NCBI GenBank assembly: GCA_030745285.1
Contig: JASLOV010000015.1
Span: 1-5,522 of the forward strand
Direction of reading: 5' to 3'
DNA from: Dehalococcoidia bacterium
GTDB lineage: Bacteria > Chloroflexota > Dehalococcoidia > UBA2979
DNA length: 5,522 nucleotides
This document shows, one piece after another, positions 1-5,271 of this stretch. Position 1 is the stretch's first letter. Each line of letters starts with the position of its first letter. The translations under genes and the position numbers were made by a program. Under the pieces are notes generated by a model. It made no database searches. It saw nothing but the letters and a program-made list of their open reading frames with translations, and was not told the origin of the DNA.

Positions 1-2
1 CT

Positions 3-524
3 CATCTGCCCGTAGCCATCGTCGTCGCCTCGACCATCGCCATGCTGGTCGTGGCCTGCCGGGCCGATGACTCGCCATCACCATCGCCGGCGCCGTCGAC
101 CCCGACTAGCGCCTCGATCATCGACTGGGTCGACTTCATCCGCCCCGACGGCATCACCTACCTCCGCGCCGCACCGCCATCGACGGTCGGCACCGCCGAT
201 CTCGGGCCGGAGTTCGGCAGGGTGCTGTTCAACGTCTCTAAGAACGTCACCGACCCCTCGTACCGGGCAAAGGACGGCGACAGCGCGAACCTCGATTCCG
301 GCACCGCGGTGTACACGGTCGGGGACTACGCGCCCTCGTTCCGGCTGACGGCACGGCGTGACGGCCGGTTGCTGCTCTACGAGGCCGATTCAAACCCGCG
401 AGCAAGGCGGGGCAGCGACCTGCTCGACATCGGCGGCCGGGTCGAACACATCGCCACCGAGAGCGCCGTCGACGGCCGCGAACTGGTCGTCATCGACGAC
501 CCGCGGAGGTGGAGTCGCTGGTGA
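3..524 (+). CDS. Secreted lipoprotein of unknown function, 5'-truncated; main N-terminal part
   Basis: The frame is open from the left edge of the window. The ATG at 42 would leave only MLVVAC before the lipid-modified cysteine, too short for a signal peptide. Upstream codons read HLPVAIVVASTIAMLVVAC, a good hydrophobic core ending in a lipobox (VVAC, cysteine codon 57-59), so the true start is very probably outside the window. After the cysteine comes a Ser/Pro-rich linker (SPSPSPAPSTP), as expected for a tether to the outer face of the membrane. A soluble domain follows, with stretches such as DFIRPDGITYL, LGPEFGRVLFNV and LLLYEADSNPRARRG. I do not recognise a named domain; the fold and ligand are unknown. 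The frame ends at 524 in an abrupt Arg/Trp tail (PRRWSRW) that looks like out-of-frame reading. The natural continuation is in the next frame (see 509-721), so this copy appears frameshifted. Confidence 0.75.
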   Translation, partial: HLPVAIVVASTIAMLVVACRADDSPSPSPAPSTPTSASIIDWVDFIRPDGITYLRAAPPSTVGTADLGPEFGRVLFNVSKNVTDPSYRAKDGDSANLDSGTAVYTVGDYAPSFRLTARRDGRLLLYEADSNPRARRGSDLLDIGGRVEHIATESAVDGRELVVIDDPRRWSRW

Positions 525-721
525 CGATGGTGCTCGCGGCGCCGGTCGATCAGAAGAGCCGCGAGCACGACGGTCCGCGACACTTCATCAGCTTCCACCT
601 CACCGACGGGACCGAGGCAGCGCGCTCGTACTGGCTGGGGGCGGGCGAGCTCCATCGCGGCATCATGCTCCCGCCGCAGTTCCGGGTCGCGATCGAGCGC
701 GCCCTTGAGGCCGGCCGGTAG
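509..721 (+). pseudogene. C-terminal part of the same lipoprotein, displaced by a frameshift
   Basis: This frame starts formally at GTG 509, but it is open from 500 and reads PAEVESLVTMVLAAPVDQKS, then FISFHLTDGTEAARSYW and GIMLPPQFRVAIERALEAGR to the stop at 719-721. It has a normal amino-acid composition, no signal sequence and no sensible start of its own: the GGAGG at 505-509 runs into the GTG. It reads as the missing end of the upstream lipoprotein. Restoring one C in the C-run at 500-502 (GACGACCC to GACGACCCC) joins the two frames as DDPAEVESL. The result is one protein of about 239 residues counted from the window edge. Alternatives are a sequencing or assembly error in the C-run, a true inactivating deletion, or, less likely, programmed frameshifting. 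A separate translationally coupled small gene is possible but unattractive. Confidence 0.6.
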
Positions 722-722
722 C

Positions 723-735
723 GGGCCCCGGGCCC
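723..735. terminator. Possible weak bidirectional hairpin between convergent genes
   Basis: GGGCC (723-727) can pair with GGCCC (731-735) around a 3-base loop, in the 14-base gap between the lipoprotein stop and the stop of the minus-strand VOC gene. The position suits a shared terminator for converging transcripts. However, the stem is only 5 bp and there is no T-tract on either strand, so it may be chance in GC-rich sequence. Confidence 0.2.
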
Positions 736-1263
736 TTATGACCCCGACAGCCCTTCGATCGCCTGGCGGATGTGCAGGTCCTCGATGAAGGGTGCGCCCT
801 GCGCCTCGCGCAGCTCGCTCGCCCGCTTCAGCACGGCCGGGCGGGCGACGCCGTCGGGCGGTTCCGTCGTCCACGCCGTCAGCAGGATCAGCACGCCGTT
901 CGAGTCCTCCAGGAAGACCAGCCGCTCATAGCCGCGCCGGATCTCCTCGCTGGCGTGCGTGCCAGCCGCCGAGAACTCGAAGAAGGCCCGGTCCATCGTC
1001 TCGCCGCTCACCTGCAGCGTGAGGTACTGCATCGAGCCGACGCCCAGGCTGGCGTCCGCGAGCTTGAGGTTCGGGTCGATCGGACCGATCAGCAGCAAGT
1101 ATGTGTCGCCACCGGCGTGCAGCATCGTCTGAATCGACTCGGCGTCGTCGCGGTTCGGCTCGGTATAGAGCCGCTCCATGCCGAAGGCGCGCGTATAGAA
1201 CTCCGCTGTCTCCTCGACGTTACGAACGATGATCGCGGGGTAGCCGAGCCCGTTCACCTGCAC
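736..1263 (-). CDS. VOC superfamily (glyoxalase/bleomycin-resistance fold) protein
   Basis: A 175-residue protein with the opening typical of VOC proteins: a beta strand (GYPAIIVRNV, residues 7-16), a helix (EETAEFYTRAFGMERLY, 17-33) and further strands (DTYLLLIG 53-60; MQYLTLQV 78-85; ERLVFLEDSNGVLILL 113-128). Two beta-alpha-beta-beta-beta modules fit in residues 1-132; the rest is a Lys/Arg/Glu-rich tail of about 40 residues, probably helical. VOC enzymes usually bind a divalent metal through a His near the first strand and a Glu in the last strand (GN-hydrophobic-E). Here the first strand has no His, and the last motif is NGVLILL with no Glu, so a classic metal site is not apparent. It may bind a ligand without catalysis; the substrate is unknown. 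The start is GTG at 1261-1263, chosen because an AAGGAGG sits 8 bases upstream. It is transcribed toward the lipoprotein and away from the DUF1905 gene. Confidence 0.88.
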   Translation of the reverse strand: MQVNGLGYPAIIVRNVEETAEFYTRAFGMERLYTEPNRDDAESIQTMLHAGGDTYLLLIGPIDPNLKLADASLGVGSMQYLTLQVSGETMDRAFFEFSAAGTHASEEIRRGYERLVFLEDSNGVLILLTAWTTEPPDGVARPAVLKRASELREAQGAPFIEDLHIRQAIEGLSGS

Positions 1264-1271
1264 CGCTCGCG

Positions 1272-1278
1272 CCTCCTT
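1272..1278 (-). promoter_or_regulatory. Strong Shine-Dalgarno sequence fixing the VOC GTG start
   Basis: Read on the minus strand this is AAGGAGG, 8 bases before the GTG start codon at 1263-1261. It is the best ribosome binding site in the window and shows the organism does use Shine-Dalgarno initiation for some genes, unlike the apparently leaderless starts at 1373 and 1953. Confidence 0.8.
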
Positions 1279-1286
1279 CCCGACGG

Positions 1287-1324
1287 CCCTCTCCCGCTCG
1301 GGGAGAGGGGACGGGGGTGAGGGC
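1287..1324. repeat. Intergenic palindromic repeat (REP-like) with GGGTGAGGGC tail
   Basis: CCCTCTCCC (1287-1295) and GGGAGAGGG (1301-1309) form a perfect 9-bp inverted repeat with a 5-base loop GCTCG, followed by ACGGGGGTGAGGGC (1311-1324). From memory, this combination resembles an element seen between genes in many unrelated GC-rich bacteria. When mistranslated it yields peptides such as LTPVPSPRAGEG, as it does here on the minus strand. It lies between two divergent genes, so it would fall in the 5' region of the VOC gene and upstream of the DUF1905 promoter. It has no T-tract and is unlikely to be a simple terminator. Copy number in this genome cannot be judged from one window. Confidence 0.6.
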
Positions 1325-1360
1325 GAGCCTACGCGCTCGGGCGACCCGGCGGAAGCCAGC

Positions 1361-1366
1361 TACCAT
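1361..1366 (+). promoter_or_regulatory. -10-like element for a leaderless transcript of the DUF1905 gene
   Basis: TACCAT fits TAnnnT and ends 6 bases before the ATG at 1373, so transcription would start at or within a base of the start codon. The same spacing is seen for TACGAT and the ATG at 1953. No convincing -35 is seen 17 bp upstream, and there is no Shine-Dalgarno sequence before 1373, which agrees with leaderless translation. Confidence 0.45.
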
Positions 1367-1372
1367 GCGCGC

Positions 1373-1864
1373 ATGACCGCAGCGCCGCAGCCAGCGCCCG
1401 AGAACCGCTTCACCGCGCACATCTACAAGCTGGCGATGAACTACTGCGTCGACGTGCCCGCCGAGGTCAGCCGCGTCCTCTCCCCGGACGGTCGCCCGAC
1501 CCACTACGTTCCCGTTACGGCCACGGTCACCGGCCAGACCGCCCGCACCCGACTCGTGCCGCGCGGCGGGGGTCGACACCGTCTCTTCCTCGGCGCCCCC
1601 CTCCGCGAGGCAGCCGGCGCCGGCGAGGGCGATGAGGTGGCCGTGACCCTCTCGATCGACACCAACCGCTCCGAGCCGCCGCTGCCGGACGACCTCCGCG
1701 CGGCGCTCGAGGATGTCGAGGGAGCCGCCGGCGCGTTCGCGGCTCTCACCCCGGCCCAGCACGGTGGGATGCGGCGGTTCCTGGCCGAGGCTCGCCGGCC
1801 GCAGACTCGCGCGCGACGCATCGAACGCATCGTCACAGAGATGCACGACCGGACCTGGTCGTGA
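1373..1864 (+). CDS. DUF1905 / YdeI (OmdA-like) domain protein
   Basis: A 163-residue soluble protein with two parts. Residues 12-95 match the DUF1905 pattern: FTAHIYKLAMNYCVDVPAEV at the start, VPVTATVTGQ (46-54), TRLVPRGGGRHRLFL (59-73), REAAGAGEGDEVAVTLSID (78-96). Residues 104-160 match the YdeI/OmpD-associated (OmdA) tail: LPDDLRAAL (104-112), AFAALTPAQ (121-129), and the signature TRARRIERIV (145-154). Proteins with these domains are widespread in soil bacteria and Chloroflexota; the YdeI name comes from a bacteriocin-tolerance and stress link in enterobacteria, and the biochemical role is unknown. No signal peptide or membrane segment is visible. It begins at ATG 1373 with no Shine-Dalgarno sequence but a -10-like hexamer just upstream. 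It stands as its own unit: 88 bases and a separate promoter lie between its stop and the valS leader peptide. Confidence 0.88.
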   Translation: MTAAPQPAPENRFTAHIYKLAMNYCVDVPAEVSRVLSPDGRPTHYVPVTATVTGQTARTRLVPRGGGRHRLFLGAPLREAAGAGEGDEVAVTLSIDTNRSEPPLPDDLRAALEDVEGAAGAFAALTPAQHGGMRRFLAEARRPQTRARRIERIVTEMHDRTWS

Positions 1865-1886
1865 AGCCGGCACCGCACGCCGGGCT
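1865..1886 (+). other. GC-rich hairpin directly after the DUF1905 stop codon
   Basis: AGCC-GGC (1865-1871) can pair with GCC-G-GGCT (1879-1886) with one bulged G, starting on the base after the TGA. It could end or protect the upstream mRNA. There is no T-tract, so it is not a standard intrinsic terminator. The rest of the gap (1887-1917) shows nothing recognisable. Confidence 0.3.
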
Positions 1887-1917
1887 CGCTGCGATCGTAC
1901 CGGCTTACAGGCTCGCG

Positions 1918-1946
1918 TTGACCTGCTCACACGACGGCTCTACGAT
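1918..1946 (+). promoter_or_regulatory. Promoter of the valS leader transcript
   Basis: TTGACC (1918-1923, 5 of 6 matches to TTGACA) and TACGAT (1941-1946, 4 of 6 to TATAAT including the TA...T positions) are separated by exactly 17 bp. This is the best sigma-70-type promoter I see in the window. The predicted start falls about 1952-1953, on the first base of the leader-peptide ATG. The transcript would therefore be leaderless for the peptide and would have a 5' region of about 126 bases ahead of valS. Confidence 0.65.
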
Positions 1947-1952
1947 CCCCTC

Positions 1953-2000
1953 ATGGACCGCATCAGCAGACACCACGTAGTAGTACCCAACAGCGGCTAG
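1953..2000 (+). CDS. valS leader peptide MDRISRHHVVVPNSG with triple-valine control codons
   Basis: ATG at 1953 opens 15 codons ending in TAG (1998-2000). Codons 9-11 (1977-1985) are GTA GTA GTA, three successive valines, followed by Pro-Asn-Ser-Gly. The peptide has no domain; its likely role is to let a translating ribosome sense charged tRNA-Val. GTA is rare in this GC-rich sequence: I find one in-frame GTA (3324-3326) in the whole of valS, where valine is almost always GTC or GTG. That should make the run very sensitive to the level of one Val-tRNA. There is no Shine-Dalgarno sequence; the promoter position implies a leaderless start. The stop codon abuts the first attenuator hairpin, and the last two sense codons lie in its outer stem. 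The same frame is open for some distance upstream, so the start rests on the promoter and ATG, not on an in-frame stop. Confidence 0.72.
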   Translation: MDRISRHHVVVPNSG

Positions 2001-2045
2001 CCCCTCCACGAGGGGACCGGCCGCACATGCCCCGCGTCGCGGGGC
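1993..2045 (+). promoter_or_regulatory. Candidate valS transcription attenuator (competing hairpins)
   Basis: Four strands can be drawn. Strand 1 CCCCTC (2001-2006) pairs perfectly with strand 2 GAGGGG (2010-2015), loop CAC; this is enlarged by GCGGC (1993-1997) with GCCGC (2020-2024). Strand 3 GCCCCGC (2029-2035) pairs with strand 4 GCGGGGC (2039-2045), the terminator. As an alternative, CGAGGGG (2009-2015) pairs with CCCCGCG (2030-2036) with a single A-G mismatch, which would block the terminator. The outer stem overlaps the last codons of the leader peptide, so a ribosome held at the valine run would disturb it, while release at the TAG would let 1:2 and 3:4 form. This matches the layout of amino-acid biosynthesis attenuators. 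The direction of control is inferred. A weak point is that the inner 1:2 hairpin is stable and lies just beyond the expected ribosome footprint. Confidence 0.62.
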
Positions 2046-2050
2046 TTTTT
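2029..2050 (+). terminator. Intrinsic terminator in the valS leader
   Basis: A perfect 7-bp G+C stem, GCCCCGC (2029-2035) with GCGGGGC (2039-2045), loop GTC, is followed at once by TTTTT (2046-2050). It is the only clear intrinsic terminator in the window. It points toward valS and lies 28 bases before the valS ATG, downstream of the leader promoter and far from the end of the DUF1905 gene, so its natural role is conditional termination ahead of valS. Confidence 0.8.
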
Positions 2051-2078
2051 CGTACCCCGGCACGGCGACGGCGCACCC

Positions 2079-4823
2079 ATGCAGACCGCAAGCGAGCAAC
2101 CGATGGCCGCAACAGCTGATTCCGCTCCCCCCGATCCAACCCTCAACGACCAGGACCCCCGAGACGAGATGGCGACCGCATACGACCCCTCGCAGGTCGA
2201 GGAACAGCTCTACGCCTGGTGGGAGCAGTCCGGGTTCTTCCGGCCCTCGGGCGGGGATGCCGGCGGCGAGCCGTTCACCATCATCATGCCGCCGCCGAAC
2301 CTCACCGGTGAGCTGCACGTCGGCCACGCCCTCACCGATGCCGTCGAGGACATTCTCATCCGCTGGCACCGCATGCGCGGCGACGACACCCTCTGGCTGC
2401 CCGGTGTCGACCACGCCGCCATCGCCGTGAACGCCCTCGTCGAGCGCGAGCTGGCGAAGGAAGGGCTGACCCGCCACGACCTCGGCCGCGAGGGCTTCCT
2501 CGACCGCGTCTGGCAGTTCGTGCGCCGCTCGCGCAGCCGCGTCTCGGAACAGCACCGCCGGCTCGGCGCCTCCGCGGACTGGTCGTCCGAGGTCTTCACG
2601 ATGGACGAGGGCCCCCAGCTCGCCGTCCGTACGACCTTCACCAACCTCTACGAGGACGGCCTGATCTACCGCGGCGAGTACCTGATCAACTGGTGTCCGG
2701 CCTGCGAGACCGCCCTCTCCGACCTGGAGGTCGATCACGAGGACGAGGCCGGCTCGTTCTGGCATCTCCGCTACCCGCTCGTCGACGACGAGGGCAAGCC
2801 GACGGGCGAGCACATCGTGGTCGCCACCACCCGCCCGGAGACGATCCCCGCCGACACCGCCATCGCCGTCCATCCCGACGACGAACGCTACGCGCATCTG
2901 ATCGGCCGCCACGTGCAGGTGCCGACGACGGCACGTACGGTGCCGCTGATCGCGGACGAGGCGGTCTCGATCGAGGGCGGCTCGGGGGCGCTGAAGGTGA
3001 CCCCGGGGCACGATCCCGTCGACTTCGAGATCGGCCAGCGTCACGACCTGCCGATCATCAGCATCATCGCCACCGACGGCACGATGAACGAGGCCTCAGG
3101 CTCGTACGCCGGGCTGGACCGCTTCGTCGCCCGCGACAGGGTCGTGGAGGACCTCGATGCGGCCGGGCAGCTCGAGCGGGTGGAGGACTACGCACACCCC
3201 GTCGGCCATTGTCAGCGCTCCGGCGACATCGTCGAGCCGCTGATCTCGGAGCAGTGGTTCGTGCGCATGCAGCCGCTGGCGGAGCGGGGCATCGAGGTGG
3301 TGAAGGACGGCAGCCTGCGCTTCGTACCGGCGCGCTTCGAGCGCACCTACATGCAGTGGCTGGAGAACATCCGCGACTGGGTGATCTCTCGCCAGATTTG
3401 GTGGGGTCACCGCATCCCCGCCTGGTACTGCGGCGACTGCGATGGGGTCACCGTCGCCGTCGAGGACCCGACCGAGTGCAGCGCCTGCCGGGGCACGGGC
3501 CTGCGCCAGGACGAGGACACCCTGGACACGTGGTTCTCGTCCGGTCTCTGGCCCCACTCCACGCTCGGCTGGCCGGAGCGGACGGAGGCGCTGGACCGCT
3601 ACTACCCGACTCAGGTGATGGAGACCGGCTACGACATCATCTTCTTCTGGGTCGCCCGCATGGTGATGCTCTCGCTCTACAACACCGACCGCGTGCCCTT
3701 CGACACCGTCTACCTGCACGGCATGGTGCGCGCCTCCGACGGCCAGAAGATGTCGAAATCGAAGGGCAACGTCACCGACCCGCTCGATGCCATCGCGACG
3801 TACGGCACCGACGCGCTGCGCTACACGCTCGTCGCCGGCTCCTCCCCCGGCAACGACCAGCGGCTCTCCGACCAGCGGCTGGAGGCCGGCCGCAACTTCG
3901 CCAACAAGCTCTGGAACGCCTCGCGCTTCGTCCTCACCTCGCTGGAGGCCGGCGACGACCTCGCCGCCCCGTCCGCTGGCTCGCTCGCGGCCGCCGAAGA
4001 CCGATGGATCCTCTCGCGCACGGAACGGCTGGTCGCTGACTACGACGACCTGATGGGGCGCTTCGAACTGGCCGAGGCGGCGCGGCAGGTGCGCGACTTC
4101 TTCTGGGACGAGTACGCCGACTGGTACATCGAGCTGGCGAAGATCCGCATGCGCGCCGGCGACCGCACGCCGGCGCCGGTGCTCGTCCACGTGCTCGACC
4201 GCCTGCTGCGGCTGCTCCACCCGGTCATGCCTTACGTCAGTGAGGAGATCTGGCAGCGCCTCACCGCTGTGCGGCCAGACCCAGACGGCGCACCCGCGCT
4301 GATCGTCGCCCGCTTCCCCGAGGCCGACTCAACCCTCGAGGACCCTGAGACGGAGCGCGAGCTAGAAGCGGTCCAGGACTTCGTGCGCGCCGTCCGCAAC
4401 ATCCGCGCGGAGAAGCAGGTCGATGCCGGCCACTGGGTGGAGGCGTACGTCGTCGCCGATGGTGTGGCGGAGACGGCCCGCTCGCTCGCACCGGCGATCG
4501 AGGCGCTGGCCCGCGTGCGCCCGCTGCATATCGTCGACGCCGCGGCGGACGCTCCCTCCGAGGAGTCCGTCACCTCCGTCCTGCCGGTCGGGCGCGTCGT
4601 GCTGCCAATGGCCGGCCTGTTCGACCTCGACACGGAGCGCGAGCGCCTCGGCAAGCAGATCGAGGAAGCGAAGGCCGACGTCGCCCGCATCGAGGGCAAG
4701 CTGGCGAACGAGCAGTTCGTCGCGCGCGCGCCAGAGGCCGTCGTCCAGACCGAGCGCGACCGCCTCGCCACCGCCCGCGGCCGCCTCGAGGGGCTGGAGC
4801 AAAGCCTGACCGAGATCGGATGA
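2079..4823 (+). CDS. valS: Valyl-tRNA synthetase (class Ia)
   Basis: Charges tRNA-Val with valine in the cytoplasm (ATP to AMP and pyrophosphate) and edits misattached threonine. At 914 residues it has the usual length. Visible marks: PPPNLTG (71-77) and the HIGH-type HVGH (80-83); LPGVDHAAIAV (107-117); a CP1 editing domain with ATTRPET (249-255), GALKVTPGHDPVDFE (303-317) and DGTMN; WVISRQIWWGHRIPAWY (434-450); DTWFSSGLWP (483-492); KMSKS (557-561); an anticodon-binding domain from DRWILSR (641) to about 780; and a C-terminal coiled-coil arm (about 848-912) with NEQFVARAPEAVV. Cysteines at 206/209 and 451/454/467/470 resemble the zinc knuckles of Thermus ValRS; the partner of the first pair has C378 but Ser at 381. 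The start is uncertain: ATG 2079, 2103 and 2169 are in frame, none has a good Shine-Dalgarno sequence, and 2169 (MATAYDPSQVEEQLYAWWE) matches the family's usual N-terminus. Expression probably depends on the upstream attenuator. Confidence 0.97.
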   Translation: MQTASEQPMAATADSAPPDPTLNDQDPRDEMATAYDPSQVEEQLYAWWEQSGFFRPSGGDAGGEPFTIIMPPPNLTGELHVGHALTDAVEDILIRWHRMRGDDTLWLPGVDHAAIAVNALVERELAKEGLTRHDLGREGFLDRVWQFVRRSRSRVSEQHRRLGASADWSSEVFTMDEGPQLAVRTTFTNLYEDGLIYRGEYLINWCPACETALSDLEVDHEDEAGSFWHLRYPLVDDEGKPTGEHIVVATTRPETIPADTAIAVHPDDERYAHLIGRHVQVPTTARTVPLIADEAVSIEGGSGALKVTPGHDPVDFEIGQRHDLPIISIIATDGTMNEASGSYAGLDRFVARDRVVEDLDAAGQLERVEDYAHPVGHCQRSGDIVEPLISEQWFVRMQPLAERGIEVVKDGSLRFVPARFERTYMQWLENIRDWVISRQIWWGHRIPAWYCGDCDGVTVAVEDPTECSACRGTGLRQDEDTLDTWFSSGLWPHSTLGWPERTEALDRYYPTQVMETGYDIIFFWVARMVMLSLYNTDRVPFDTVYLHGMVRASDGQKMSKSKGNVTDPLDAIATYGTDALRYTLVAGSSPGNDQRLSDQRLEAGRNFANKLWNASRFVLTSLEAGDDLAAPSAGSLAAAEDRWILSRTERLVADYDDLMGRFELAEAARQVRDFFWDEYADWYIELAKIRMRAGDRTPAPVLVHVLDRLLRLLHPVMPYVSEEIWQRLTAVRPDPDGAPALIVARFPEADSTLEDPETERELEAVQDFVRAVRNIRAEKQVDAGHWVEAYVVADGVAETARSLAPAIEALARVRPLHIVDAAADAPSEESVTSVLPVGRVVLPMAGLFDLDTERERLGKQIEEAKADVARIEGKLANEQFVARAPEAVVQTERDRLATARGRLEGLEQSLTEIG

Positions 4824-4826
4824 CCG

Positions 4827-5264
4827 ATGACCCCTGCCGGTCCACTCGACGACGATCCACGACCAGACCCGCACGACCGCCTGCGCGCACCAGAGTTCGA
4901 GGCGATGCTGGCGGAGATGCGCGACATCTGCCTGGCGTTGCCGGAGGTGAGCGAGATCGAGACCTTCGGAAGCCCCACCTGGCAGGCCGGCAGGAAGAGC
5001 TTCGCAAGCCTGTGGAACCACGAGGCCGGCCCCGAATTCTCCTTCAAAGCCGACCCGATCGAGAGTGCAGCCCTGCTCGAGGACGAGCGCATCTACGTCC
5101 CGAAGTACACCGGCCACTGCGGCTGGCTGAACCTCTCGCTCGGCGACGACCCGGACGAGGTCGACTGGGACGAGGTCGCCGACCTCGTTGTCGGCTCGTA
5201 CCGCATCCAGGCGCTGAAGCGCATGCTCGCCGCCCTCGACGCCCGCCCGGGACCGCGGAACTGA
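4827..5264 (+). CDS. MmcQ/YjbR-family protein
   Basis: A 145-residue acidic cytoplasmic protein. The family signature is clear: CLALPEV (35-41), ETFGSPTW (45-52), RKSFASLW (56-63), a strand FSFKAD (71-76), KYTGHCGWLNLSL (93-105) and SYRIQALKRML (124-134). This is the compact MmcQ/YjbR fold. The family is often labelled DNA-binding, but the biochemical role is not settled. Residues 1-20 (PAGPLDDDPRPDPHDR) are a disordered extension; start ATG 4827 is chosen because it is 3 bases after the valS stop, suggesting translational coupling. The internal ATG at 4905 would cut into the first helix. Likely co-transcribed with valS and so subject to the same attenuator, though a functional link to Val-tRNA charging is not evident. 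Confidence 0.88.
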   Translation: MTPAGPLDDDPRPDPHDRLRAPEFEAMLAEMRDICLALPEVSEIETFGSPTWQAGRKSFASLWNHEAGPEFSFKADPIESAALLEDERIYVPKYTGHCGWLNLSLGDDPDEVDWDEVADLVVGSYRIQALKRMLAALDARPGPRN

Positions 5265-5271
5265 CCGAGCG

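Noticed and set aside
377..874. Minus-strand frame under the lipoprotein
   Set aside because: Arg-rich composition and opposite to a lipoprotein frame with a clear lipobox; it also overlaps the end of the VOC gene.
1865..1886. Intrinsic terminator for the DUF1905 gene
   Set aside because: A hairpin can be drawn but there is no T-tract, so it is kept only as a low-confidence structure.
1220..1930. Minus-strand frame of 236 codons across the DUF1905 gene
   Set aside because: It overlaps the DUF1905 gene and translates the palindromic repeat into LTPVPSPRAGEG-type peptide, a known artefact of that repeat.
1713..2000. A 95-codon plus-strand gene ending at the same stop as the leader peptide
   Set aside because: Its upstream part lies out of frame inside the DUF1905 gene and has shadow composition. 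The promoter at 1918-1946 would produce only the last 15 codons, so the short leader ORF is the better reading.
1953..2078. T-box riboswitch for valS
   Set aside because: There is no UGGN bulge (no TGG at all between 2001 and 2045), no AGGGTGGNACCGCG-like core and no room for a specifier stem ahead of the terminator. The GTA run is in a translated ORF with an ATG and stop instead.
2693..4220. Long overlapping frames inside valS, plus strand 2693-4039 and minus strand 3096-4220
   Set aside because: Both are Arg/Gly/Pro- or Val/Ala-rich products of high third-position GC in the valS reading frame, with no recognisable domain; the valS motifs are continuous through the same region.
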